Assembly: GCA_947068385.1 (NCBI GenBank)
Contig: CAMTBF010000006.1
Location: 1-23,253, forward strand
DNA from: an uncultured Lachnospiraceae bacterium
GTDB lineage: Bacteria > Bacillota > Clostridia > Lachnospirales > Lachnospiraceae
Direction: 5' to 3'
DNA length: 23,253 bases
Shown: in pieces, positions 1 to 7,211 of the stretch
Layout: each line of letters starts with the position of its first letter
Position numbering within the stretch: the stretch's first letter is position 1
Translations under genes and position numbers: made by a program
The notes under the pieces: generated by a model
What the model saw: only the letters and a program-made list of their open reading frames with translations
Told to the model about the DNA's origin: nothing
Databases searched by the model: none

Positions 1-399
1 GCCGGTGCAGCCGGAGGCGGCGCGGCGGGCGCACCGGGGGAGGCCGGGAACGTGCCGGGGCAGGGCCAGGCCCAGGGAGAGGGCCAGCCTGACGGCGGCG
101 CGGGCCAGGGAGGAGATGCCCAGAACCCGGGCGGAGGCCAGGGCGATGATGCCCGGGAGCCGGACGGGGACGATGGCCCGCCGGAGGAAGTGGACCTGGA
201 CGAGGGGCAGACGCCTTTGGGCGGCTTTGACGGGGAGGACGGAGCGGAGCGGGAAGCTTCGGGGTTCCGGTTCCCCATATGGGCATCCGTCTGCATAGCC
301 GTGGCGGGAGCCGCAGCCGTGGTGGCGGCTTTGTGGGTGATGCTCGCCTCGAGAAGGAAAGCGAAGGCCGGACGGGAGGAAGACGGGGAAGCACAATAG
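1..399 (+). CDS. C-terminal end of a Gly/Asp-rich membrane-anchored surface protein (partial)
   Basis: The reading frame is open from base 1 and ends at TAG 397-399, so only the last 132 codons are in the window and the true start lies upstream. The first ~75 residues are low-complexity Gly/Ala/Pro/Gln, then Asp/Glu-rich, like a wall-spanning linker. Next comes an acidic motif VDLDEGQTPLGG, a short spacer, one hydrophobic segment (FPIWASVCIAVAGAAAVVAA and following residues), and a basic tail (SRRKAKAGREE). This linker, motif, membrane segment and positive tail is the architecture of a sortase-processed or membrane-anchored surface protein. No canonical LPxTG is present. The class B sortase gene starts 92 bp downstream on the same strand, which suggests a substrate/sortase pair. 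The ectodomain, and so the function, cannot be read here. A short ATG-initiated protein from base 52 is possible but less likely, because the frame is already open and of the same composition upstream. Confidence 0.7.
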   Translation, partial: AGAAGGGAAGAPGEAGNVPGQGQAQGEGQPDGGAGQGGDAQNPGGGQGDDAREPDGDDGPPEEVDLDEGQTPLGGFDGEDGAEREASGFRFPIWASVCIAVAGAAAVVAALWVMLASRRKAKAGREEDGEAQ

Positions 400-491
400 G
401 CAGCAAGCGCTGTGAGCGCAGAGGCCGGACGGGGGCTGCCGGAGGGGCAGGTGCCCGGAAGGCGGAGGAAGCAGGCTGTGTGGAGGCATGC

Positions 492-1313
492 ATGGGAAAA
501 GGGATTCGGCGCATGGCCGCGGCTGCGGCCCTGTCGGTCTTCCTGCTCTCCATAGCCGCGGTGGGGAGGATTCTGTACCGCTATCACAGGGACGGAGAGG
601 CCTACCGGGAGGCGGAGGAAAGGTTCGCCCACATTTCAGGGGCTGTGGACACGGCGGGAGAGGAATGGAAGGAAACACAGGAGCAGGGGGACGAAGCGTC
701 TCCGGAAGCGCAGGGGGCTTCCGGTGGGACGCTAGTCCCCCCGCTTGTGGTGGACTTTGGGGCGTTGGAGCAGGTGAACGGGGACGTGGCCGGATGGCTG
801 TACTGCGAGGACACGCCCATCAGCTATCCCCTGGTCAGAGGGGAGGACAACAGCTTCTACTTAAGCCACGGCTATGACAGAAGGGAGAACAGCTCCGGCG
901 CCATATTCGTGGACGCGGCCTGCAGCGCCGGTTTCGCGGATGCAAACACGATCCTGTACGGCCATCATATGAAGGACGGGAGCATGTTCGCCTGTCTGGA
1001 GAAATGGGCGGAGCAGGGCTTCTATGAGGCCCATCCCCGGATGTGGCTGCTGACGCCGGAAGGGGACTACCGGATCGAACTGTTTGCGGGGTACGTCACC
1101 CCGGCGGATTCGGAAGCCTACACCATTTTTACCGGCCCCGGCCCGGAGCTGGAGGCGTATCTGGCGGCCTGTGCGGAGAGATCCGATTTCCAGGCGGACA
1201 TGGACTTCCGGGAGGAGCCGGAGGCCCGGTACGTGGTGCTGTCCACCTGTGAATATTCCTTCCGGGATGCCCGGTATGTGCTCCACGGCAGACTGGTGCC
1301 GGTGGGGAGGTAG
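492..1313 (+). CDS. srtB: class B sortase
   Basis: A 273-residue membrane-anchored cysteine transpeptidase that would attach surface proteins to peptidoglycan or assemble them outside the membrane. The N-terminus has a short basic stretch and one membrane segment (about residues 8-28), then a linker, then the sortase fold. The catalytic triad is visible: His158 in YGHHM, Cys253 in LSTCEY, and Arg261 in RDARYVLHGR. The TLxTC-like signature followed by CEYSF, and the preceding NTILYGH, are typical of class B. I chose ATG 492 because GGAGG (482-486) lies 5 nt upstream and the membrane segment follows directly. The frame is open back to 279, but that extension is Arg/Gly-rich and has no signal character. 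The gene follows the surface-protein gene, so the two are probably co-transcribed. The symbol denotes class only; the sorting motif it recognises is unknown. Confidence 0.9.
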   Translation: MGKGIRRMAAAAALSVFLLSIAAVGRILYRYHRDGEAYREAEERFAHISGAVDTAGEEWKETQEQGDEASPEAQGASGGTLVPPLVVDFGALEQVNGDVAGWLYCEDTPISYPLVRGEDNSFYLSHGYDRRENSSGAIFVDAACSAGFADANTILYGHHMKDGSMFACLEKWAEQGFYEAHPRMWLLTPEGDYRIELFAGYVTPADSEAYTIFTGPGPELEAYLAACAERSDFQADMDFREEPEARYVVLSTCEYSFRDARYVLHGRLVPVGR

Positions 1314-1340
1314 GGGCGCGGGGATCTGCGCGTCCTCTTT
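1313..1340 (+). terminator. possible terminator after the sortase gene
   Basis: GGGGCGCG (1313-1320) can pair with CGCGTCCT (1329-1336), including two G-T wobbles, around an 8-nt loop. A short CTTT follows. It is correctly placed at the end of the sortase gene but has only a weak U tract. Confidence 0.35.
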
Positions 1341-1448
1341 GTAACTTCTTTTGTATTTTCCTCTGTGATTTCTCTAGTGACCTCTCTAGTAACTTCTCTT
1401 GTGACTTCTTTCGTAACTTCTTTTGTGACTTTTTCTGTGACTATTCTG
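1341..1448 (-). repeat. nine 12-bp tandem repeats, likely relic of an Rpn-type gene tail
   Basis: Nine consecutive 12-mers of the form GTRACTTCTYTN start at 1341, 1353, 1365, 1377, 1389, 1401, 1413, 1425 and 1437. Several are near identical, while the 5'-most units on this strand have diverged. On the minus strand one frame reads as four-residue steps of V-T-(E/K/R)-(E/K). The Rpn-family gene at 15810-16748 carries the same 12-mers, also read on the minus strand, at 15994-16041, where they encode its VTKEVTEKVTEE tail. In this copy the frame is closed upstream by TGA at 1472-1474, next to a run of seven T on the plus strand, and no Rpn-like sequence flanks the block. I read it as a decayed remnant or a transferred minisatellite, not a live gene. 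Confidence 0.6.
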
Positions 1449-1510
1449 AATATTTCGCAAGTCGGTTTTTTTCAGGTGTCTGCACGGATAATTCCATGGC
1501 GGGAAAGCAG

Positions 1511-1569
1511 GATATTTGGATAATAGAATATAGATAGTCGCTACAGACAAAAGCAGAAGGGGGTCATCT
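1511..1569 (+). promoter_or_regulatory. AT-rich putative regulated promoter and RBS of the ABC transporter operon
   Basis: This is a pocket of A/T in otherwise GC-rich DNA. It contains -10-like hexamers GATAAT (1519-1524) and TAGAAT (1524-1529) with no acceptable -35 box at normal spacing. That pattern fits a promoter needing an activator such as the YesN-type regulator encoded downstream. The segment shows loose 8-bp periodicity (GGATATTT, GGATAATA, GAATATAG from 1510). A purine-rich SD, GAAGGGGG (1556-1563), precedes the ATG at 1570. The assignment is inference from position and composition. Confidence 0.35.
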
Positions 1570-2517
1570 ATGAAAGGCGAAAAACAGGTCTTGACAAAAA
1601 AGGGAAAGAACAAGCAGAGTCTGAAAAGCTATTTCAGGAACAACTGGCAGCTCTATGTGATGATACTTCCGGCAGTGGTATATTTCTTCATCTTCAACTA
1701 TATGCCCATGTACGGAATACAGATTGCCTTTAAGGACTATAAGGCGGTGATGGGCATCAACGGGAGTCCCTGGGTGGGCTTCAAGCATTTCGAAGCATTT
1801 TTCAATGCCTATTATTTCGTGCGGCTGCTGTCCAACACATTGATTTTGAATCTGGAGAATCTGATCTGCGGGTTCCCGATTCCCATCATCATGGCCATCA
1901 TGCTGAACCAGATCCGCAACGAGAAGGTAAAGAGAGGAATCCAGACTACTATCTATGTGCCGTATTTCATCTCCACGGTGGTGCTGGCAGGCATGCTCTA
2001 CATCTTCCTGTCCCCCACCAGCGGCATCTTCAACACGGTTCGGGGCTGGATGGGCCTGAAGGCAGTGGACTATATGTCCAGCGCGGGGGCGTTTCGGCCG
2101 ATCTACATCATCTCCAGCATCTGGCAGGGAGCGGGCTATAGCACCATCCTTTTCATCGCGGCCCTGGCGGGGGTGGACACCTCCCTCTATGAGGCGGCGG
2201 AGATCGACGGGGCCAGCATCTGGCAGAAGATCCGCTACATAGACATCCCCAGCCTCCTGCCCACCATCATGATGGTGCTGGTGCTGGACTGCGGAAAGCT
2301 CCTGGGGAGCAATACGGAGAAGGCCCTGGTCATGCAGACAGCGGGAAACATCCCCACCTCGGACATCATCGGCGTCTATGTCTACAATGTAGGTCTGGGG
2401 AGCGGGCAGTTCTCCTACACCGCGGCCATCGGGCTGTTCATCAACATCATCAACTTTATCCTGATCGTCACTGTCAACAGGATATCCAAGAAGGCCACGG
2501 ACGTGGGACTGTTTTAG
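1570..2517 (+). CDS. lplB: ABC importer permease, LplB/YtcP-type (putative aldouronate or oligosaccharide transport)
   Basis: A 315-residue inner-membrane permease of a carbohydrate-uptake (CUT1) ABC transporter. A basic cytoplasmic N-terminus is followed by about six membrane helices. The cytoplasmic EAA loop, the docking site for the ATPase, is visible around residues 207-226 (YEAAEIDGASIWQKIRYIDI). The N-terminal pattern WQLYVMILPAVVYFFIFNYMPMYGIQIAFKDY is characteristic of the LplB branch found with lipoprotein LplA-type binding proteins in Firmicutes. It is the first gene of a permease-permease-binding-protein operon, with 21 bp to the next gene. No ATPase is encoded here. Such systems commonly share an MsmK/UgpC-type ATPase encoded elsewhere. 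The aldouronate assignment rests on the downstream GH115 and esterases, not on this sequence; the symbol indicates family only. Confidence 0.88.
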   Translation: MKGEKQVLTKKGKNKQSLKSYFRNNWQLYVMILPAVVYFFIFNYMPMYGIQIAFKDYKAVMGINGSPWVGFKHFEAFFNAYYFVRLLSNTLILNLENLICGFPIPIIMAIMLNQIRNEKVKRGIQTTIYVPYFISTVVLAGMLYIFLSPTSGIFNTVRGWMGLKAVDYMSSAGAFRPIYIISSIWQGAGYSTILFIAALAGVDTSLYEAAEIDGASIWQKIRYIDIPSLLPTIMMVLVLDCGKLLGSNTEKALVMQTAGNIPTSDIIGVYVYNVGLGSGQFSYTAAIGLFINIINFILIVTVNRISKKATDVGLF

Positions 2518-2538
2518 GGAAAGGGAGGTGCTGCAGTT

Positions 2539-3477
2539 ATGGCGAAGAGTACGTCAGTGTCCGTAAAACCGGGCAAAAGAAAGCTGAGCAGAAGCAATCA
2601 AATCTTCAGGATCGTAAATACCATATTTTGGACCGCAATCATGTTCATGATCCTCTACCCGCTCTATCTGGTGGTGATCGCCTCGATCTCCGACCCCGAC
2701 GCCATCGTCCGGGGCGAGGTGGTATGGCACCCGGTGGGCATCTCCATGAGGGGATACGAGGCGGTGTTCAAATACAATGAGCTGCTGCGCTCCTACGGGA
2801 ATTCTTTCCTGTATACATTCAGCAGCGTGGTGCTGAGCATCGTGGTGACCCTGTTGGGGGCCTATGTGCTCTCCAGGCCAAAGTTCAAGGGGAAGGCGCT
2901 CTTCAACCTGTTCTTCGTCTTCACCATGTTCTTCGGGGGCGGGCTGGTTCCCACGTTCCTGACCATGCGGGACCTGGGGCTCTACAATACGCCTTTGGTG
3001 GTGATCCTCATGGGGAGCGTAAGCGTCTGGAACCTGATGGTGGCGAGGACGTTCATCCAGACCAGCATCCCCCACGAGCTCTACGAGGCCTCCATGATAG
3101 ACGGGGCCAGCCACTTCGCCTACTTCGCAAAGGTGGTGGTTCCCCTGAGCAAGACCATCATCGCGGTGCTGGCCGTGTACTACGGCGTGGCGAAATGGAA
3201 TGACTTCTTTACCGGGCTGGTCTATCTGCGGGACAGGAACCTCTTCCCGCTGCAGACCATTCTGCGGGAGATCCTGGCGACGCTCCAGGTGGACAAGACA
3301 GGGGACTACATGATGAACATGGCTGACGATATGTCCTCCATGGCGGAGGCCATAAAGGTAGCCCAGGTGGCGAAATACTGCATCATCGTGGTGGCCACCG
3401 GCCCTGTGGTCGTCCTGTATGCGTTCATGCAGAAGTATTTCGAGAAGGGCGTCATGATCGGCTCCCTGAAAGGGTAG
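2539..3477 (+). CDS. lplC: ABC importer permease, LplC/YtcP-type
   Basis: A 312-residue second permease that would form a heterodimer with the upstream gene product. It has a basic N-terminus, then about six membrane helices starting near residue 24. The EAA-type loop is at about residues 181-200 (HELYEASMIDGASHFAYFAK), and the sequence ends with the family-typical YFEKGVMIGSLKG. The start is supported by GGGAGGTG (2525-2532) 6 nt before the ATG. The 21-bp spacing to the first permease indicates one transcript. It would move the sugar oligomer delivered by the lipoprotein encoded next. The long antisense frame over this gene is a codon-bias shadow. Confidence 0.88.
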   Translation: MAKSTSVSVKPGKRKLSRSNQIFRIVNTIFWTAIMFMILYPLYLVVIASISDPDAIVRGEVVWHPVGISMRGYEAVFKYNELLRSYGNSFLYTFSSVVLSIVVTLLGAYVLSRPKFKGKALFNLFFVFTMFFGGGLVPTFLTMRDLGLYNTPLVVILMGSVSVWNLMVARTFIQTSIPHELYEASMIDGASHFAYFAKVVVPLSKTIIAVLAVYYGVAKWNDFFTGLVYLRDRNLFPLQTILREILATLQVDKTGDYMMNMADDMSSMAEAIKVAQVAKYCIIVVATGPVVVLYAFMQKYFEKGVMIGSLKG

Positions 3478-3478
3478 G

Positions 3479-3540
3479 CTCCGGGCAGGCTTACGGCCCG
3501 GGAAGGGAATGGTGGCAAAAGCAGCAAGGGCTCTGCTTTC
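3479..3540 (+). promoter_or_regulatory. tandem intercistronic hairpins between permease and binding-protein genes
   Basis: Two consecutive inverted repeats lie in the 109-bp spacer. CCGGGC (3481-3486) pairs with GCCCGG (3496-3501). AAAGCAG (3518-3524) pairs with CTGCTTT (3533-3539) around an 8-nt loop. Neither is followed by a clear U tract. Paired hairpins at such a junction often mark partial termination, processing or 5'-end protection, which would let the binding protein be made in excess over the permeases. That role is inferred. Confidence 0.5.
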
Positions 3541-3586
3541 CATATAGAAGCACAAAATACTACATATACGTAACAAGGAGGTTTTC

Positions 3587-5257
3587 ATGAAAAAGAAAGC
3601 AATGGCACTGATGTTGACCGCCATGCTGGCGGCATCGTCGCTGGCGGGCTGTGGCGCGGATCCGGCATCCACCGGTTCGTCCGGGGAGGGCGCCGGGGGA
3701 GAGGGAGGCTCCGCCCAGGCTGAGGGCAGCGCAGGAGGAGAAAGCGCCGGAGATGCTTCGAACTTCAACGAGACAGGCTTCCCCATCGTCAATGAGCCTA
3801 TCACCCTGAAGGTCATGCAGGGCATCCGGGACTCGGATTCCCTGACGGACCCCTCTGAGATGCCGGCCATCCAGCGCCTGGAGGAGCAGACAGGCATCCA
3901 TCTGGAATGGGAGGTGATCAAGGGCACGGACTGGTCCACCAAGCTGAACCTGATGTTCGCCTCCGGGGAGTATCCGGATCTGATCATCACCCCCAACACG
4001 GCCGTGGATCAGGAGGAATACGGGGTATCCCAGAAGCTCCTGATTCCATTGAACGATGACCTGACCAGCAAATATATGCCCAACTATACCGAGAGGCGGG
4101 CGGCGGAGGATACGGATCCCTGCGAAGCCCTGGTGGCATCCGACGGCAACAAGTATGCCATCGGGTACATGGTAGGCCAGTACATCAATACGCCGGCACA
4201 TTACTTCATCAACCAGGCCTGGCTGGACAACCTGAACCTGGAGACGCCCACCAATGTGGAGGAGCTCACGGAGGTGCTGCGCGCGTTCAAGGAGCAGGAC
4301 GCCAACGGAAACGGGGACGCTACGGACGAGGTTCCTCTGCAGATGACCCTGGATGCGGGGTATTACAGCGTGCGCTATATGCTTCCCATGTTCGGGGTTC
4401 CCGCGGGCAACAAATGGATCTACCTGGACAATGACAAGAAGGTGCAGTTCACCCCTACCCAGGAGGGCTTCCGGAAATGCATGGAATGGCTCCATACCTG
4501 CTATGAGGAGGGGCTGACGGATCCGGAGATGATTTCCCAGGACGGCCCTACCGTGGAGACCAAGTTCAACGAGGACAAGTCCGGCTTCTTCACGGCCTGG
4601 AGGCTGAAGGCCATGAACTTTGACGACGGCGTGGCCGCTACCTGTACGCTGTATACGCCCCAGGATGAGGGAGCCTGCATGTACCGCTCCGTAGAGAGGG
4701 CCAGCAAGGGCGCTTTCATCACCGCCACGAACCAGTATGTGCCCCAGACCCTGCGCCTGTTAGACGCCATGCTGGAGACAGAGATGATGTATTCCCTGTA
4801 CTATGGCGAAAAGGACGCCACGGACGGCACCGGCTGGAAGTATGACGAGGACGGCAAGGTGCAGACCCTGATGATGGGCGACATCGACGTCAAGAATTTC
4901 CTGGACTGCAATACGCTGTTCTTCGGCCCGGGCAAATACATCGACTCCGTGTTCCAGTGGCCGGAGCAGAGAATCGAGAAGACCGGGTACTGCCAGACCT
5001 ATGACGGGGCAGGGCTTCTGCAGAAGTACTCCAACGATTACCTGGAGATCGCGCCGCTGACGTCAGAACAGCTCCAGGCCAATGCGCTGAAGGAGACGGA
5101 CATCTCCAACGCCGTGAAGGAGTATATGGCTACATTCATCACGGACGGCGTGACGGACGAGAGCTGGGATGCGTTTGTAGCCGTGTTCGACGGCATGAAT
5201 GTGGACGAGTATCTGAGCGTCTTCCAGAGCGCGATCGACAGCATGGAAATAGAGTAA
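3587..5257 (+). CDS. lplA: lipoprotein solute-binding protein, LplA-type (putative aldouronate/oligosaccharide)
   Basis: A 556-residue extracellular binding protein tethered by a lipid. Its signal peptide MKKKAMALMLTAMLAASS is followed by the lipobox LAGC, with Cys22 as the lipidated residue. A Gly/Ser/Glu-rich linker to about residue 60 precedes the family 1 binding fold. Around residues 237-248 it has DANGNGDATDE, an EF-hand-like calcium loop common in LplA-type proteins. The length is normal for this branch and longer than typical maltose-binding proteins. A consensus AAGGAGG sits just before the ATG. It is the last gene of the importer operon, followed by a strong terminator. The ligand cannot be read from sequence. 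A glucuronic-acid-substituted xylo-oligosaccharide is inferred from the GH115 and esterase genes in the same locus. Confidence 0.88.
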   Translation: MKKKAMALMLTAMLAASSLAGCGADPASTGSSGEGAGGEGGSAQAEGSAGGESAGDASNFNETGFPIVNEPITLKVMQGIRDSDSLTDPSEMPAIQRLEEQTGIHLEWEVIKGTDWSTKLNLMFASGEYPDLIITPNTAVDQEEYGVSQKLLIPLNDDLTSKYMPNYTERRAAEDTDPCEALVASDGNKYAIGYMVGQYINTPAHYFINQAWLDNLNLETPTNVEELTEVLRAFKEQDANGNGDATDEVPLQMTLDAGYYSVRYMLPMFGVPAGNKWIYLDNDKKVQFTPTQEGFRKCMEWLHTCYEEGLTDPEMISQDGPTVETKFNEDKSGFFTAWRLKAMNFDDGVAATCTLYTPQDEGACMYRSVERASKGAFITATNQYVPQTLRLLDAMLETEMMYSLYYGEKDATDGTGWKYDEDGKVQTLMMGDIDVKNFLDCNTLFFGPGKYIDSVFQWPEQRIEKTGYCQTYDGAGLLQKYSNDYLEIAPLTSEQLQANALKETDISNAVKEYMATFITDGVTDESWDAFVAVFDGMNVDEYLSVFQSAIDSMEIE

Positions 5258-5280
5258 AGCGAAGTGGAAACAAATCCGAC

Positions 5281-5309
5281 AAAGGCTGCTGATTCATGGC
5301 AGCCTTTTC
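5281..5309 (+). terminator. rho-independent terminator of the importer operon
   Basis: A perfect 9-bp stem, AAAGGCTGC (5281-5289) with GCAGCCTTT (5299-5307), closes a 9-nt loop and runs into a short T tract (5305-5308). It lies 24 bp past the binding-protein stop codon. Confidence 0.82.
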
Positions 5310-5336
5310 GGTGATATGGTATTTCGTGAGAAACTG

Positions 5337-5345
5337 TGCTATGAT
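5337..5345 (+). promoter_or_regulatory. putative extended -10 promoter for the kinase/regulator operon
   Basis: TGCTATGAT gives a TGn extension plus TATGAT (5340-5345), 28 bp past the terminator stem and about 50 bp before the chosen kinase start. The -35 region is poor, as is usual for extended -10 promoters. It fits a separate constitutive or weakly regulated transcript for the sensory genes. Confidence 0.5.
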
Positions 5346-5393
5346 AGAATCCAAGCTGCCTGGCAAAGGGCAGTGGCAAGGGAGCGGGCGGAT

Positions 5394-7142
5394 ATGTGGG
5401 AAAAGATACGGCAGAGATATTATGACTGTACGCTGGCGGGGAAGGTGACGCTTGCCTTTATCCTGTTCCTGGCTATCTTCTGCATCGCCTCCCAGATAGT
5501 ATTACAGATATGTCTTTCCGTCTATGACGAGAAGCTTTATGAAAAGTCCCTGCAGGAGCTGGACTATTTTACCCAGGAGGTGAACCGCTCCCTGGAGGAG
5601 ATCGAGGCCCTGAGCGCGGAGATCGCCATGGACGACGACATCCAGGAGCAGCTCGTGGGGCTGGAAGGGGCTGAGGTGTCCGAGGCCGCTTATGCCCTGG
5701 GGCTCTTGAACCTCAGGGAGCTGATCAATTTCAAGATCAACGGAAACCGCAATGTAAAGAGCGCGGCCTACTATGACGGGAAACAGGCGGACATGGTCAT
5801 GGGCATCCGGGCGCAGCATCTGCCGGAGGAGGTGAAGGAGGAGCTTGGGGAGCCTCTGTCGGCCGCCAGAGGAGGGTGCGTGACGAGGAACCCGGACGCA
5901 GGGCACGGGGATTTCCTCTGTGCCAGGAACATCCTGGAGAAGGAGAACGCCCGCCTGACCTATCTGGGGACATTGGTGTTAAGCTGCGACGTGGCAGGCA
6001 TCATAGACAGGAACGTGCGCAATCTGGAGGCGGAGCACGCCAGCCTTTCCGTGTATAATGACGGCTGGATGATCTATCAGGACGAGGGAGCCCGGGACGC
6101 GGCGCTCCCCGCCTGGCAGGAGGGCAAGGGCTACAGAATCGTCCGGATGGGCAGGGAGAGGTACTTCGTGTGCTATCTCTATTCCCGGGCCACCGGCTGG
6201 ATGTACGCCAACATGTTCCCCTACACGGAGATCTACGGGCAGATCCGGTTCGCGCGCATGCTCCTGATCACGGCATCGCTGGTGCTGGCGGCGGTGTTCG
6301 CCATGGGCATGCAGGGGCTGATCAGGACGATCACCAGGCCCCTGCAAGAGCTGACCAGTTCCATGCGGATCGTGGAGACAGGGGACTTTGAGGGCGCCAG
6401 GAGGAATCTTGCGCTGGATGGCAGGAGGGACGAGACCGGGCAGCTGAAGCGGGAGTTCGACACCATGCTGGGACGGATCAACGAGCTGATCCGGGAGAAC
6501 TATGAGAAGCAGATCCTGCTGAAGGACACCAGCTACCGGATGCTGCGGGCCCAGATCAATCCCCATTTCATCTACAATACCCTGAACACCATCAACTGGA
6601 TGGTGAAGTGGAAGAAGAACGATGAGGTGGAAAGGCTGATCATAGAGTTCGGCAATCTCCTGCGCTCCGCGTTCACGGAGGAGCCTTACGCCACTGTGGA
6701 GGAGGAGACGGCGTCGGTGGAGGGCTACATGGCGATTCAGTCCTACCGGTACAAAAGCCGGGCGGAATTTCTGGTGGAGAAGTCCGGGAACCTGAAGGAT
6801 TACCTGACCCCCAGGATGATCCTGCAGCCTCTGGTGGAGAATTCCATCTGCTATGGCATCGAGGAATCTCTGGAGAAGTGTACCGTCCGGGTCAGCGTCC
6901 GGGAGGCGGAGGATTCCATCTGCTATGAAGTGTCGGATACCGGGCCGGGCATGGACGGGGAGACCCTGCGGGCGGTGAGGGACGGGACCGTCAGGCCTAA
7001 GGGAAACGGCATAGGGCTTGCCAATATCCGGGAAAGGCTGGGGCTCCTCTTTGAGGAGAGCGAGTTCTCCGTGGACAGCGCCCCCGGCACGGGAACTACC
7101 GTGAGGATACGCATCCCGAAGCGCCCGGCGGAGGAAACGTAA
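5394..7142 (+). CDS. yesM: YesM-type membrane histidine kinase
   Basis: A 582-residue sensor kinase likely controlling this sugar locus through the regulator that follows. It has one membrane helix at about residues 17-41, an extracellular sensor region of about 245 residues, and a second helix at about 288-311. A HAMP segment follows (about 311-365), then a HisKA_5-type dimerisation region with the phospho-acceptor His391 in the family signature QINPHFIYNTL. The ATP-binding domain shows the N box (LVENS, Asn483), the G1 box (DTGPGM, Asp515) and the G2 box (GNGIGLANI, about 537-545). I chose ATG 5394, not the in-frame ATG at 5316, because 5316 lies directly behind the terminator and upstream of the likely promoter, and because a membrane helix follows residue 16. 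The extracellular part may read a ligand itself or through the nearby lipoprotein. Confidence 0.9.
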   Translation: MWEKIRQRYYDCTLAGKVTLAFILFLAIFCIASQIVLQICLSVYDEKLYEKSLQELDYFTQEVNRSLEEIEALSAEIAMDDDIQEQLVGLEGAEVSEAAYALGLLNLRELINFKINGNRNVKSAAYYDGKQADMVMGIRAQHLPEEVKEELGEPLSAARGGCVTRNPDAGHGDFLCARNILEKENARLTYLGTLVLSCDVAGIIDRNVRNLEAEHASLSVYNDGWMIYQDEGARDAALPAWQEGKGYRIVRMGRERYFVCYLYSRATGWMYANMFPYTEIYGQIRFARMLLITASLVLAAVFAMGMQGLIRTITRPLQELTSSMRIVETGDFEGARRNLALDGRRDETGQLKREFDTMLGRINELIRENYEKQILLKDTSYRMLRAQINPHFIYNTLNTINWMVKWKKNDEVERLIIEFGNLLRSAFTEEPYATVEEETASVEGYMAIQSYRYKSRAEFLVEKSGNLKDYLTPRMILQPLVENSICYGIEESLEKCTVRVSVREAEDSICYEVSDTGPGMDGETLRAVRDGTVRPKGNGIGLANIRERLGLLFEESEFSVDSAPGTGTTVRIRIPKRPAEET

Positions 7143-7211
7143 AAGTGAGTATTTACAGACGAAACAGCGAATGACAGACGATGCTGGACGATGGGGAGGA
7201 AAGGGAACAGA

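Noticed and set aside
1..130. Gly/Pro/Gln-rich start of the window as a collagen-like repeat
   Set aside because: The Gly spacing is not a regular Gly-x-y triplet, so it is better described as a low-complexity linker.
1386..1613. 75-codon minus-strand frame across the 12-bp repeats
   Set aside because: It reads the repeats in the frame that gives Ser/His/Lys/Arg repeats, not V-T-x-E, overlaps the lplB start, and has no other support.
2554..3999. 481-codon open frame on the minus strand over the permease and binding-protein genes
   Set aside because: It lies antisense to two clearly conserved genes, is rich in His/Asp/Gln as expected of a reversed GC-biased codon pattern, and shows no recognisable domain or suitable start context.
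5316..5393. Upstream in-frame start for the histidine kinase
   Set aside because: It lies directly behind the terminator and upstream of the likely -10 box, and would add 26 residues before the membrane helix without family support.
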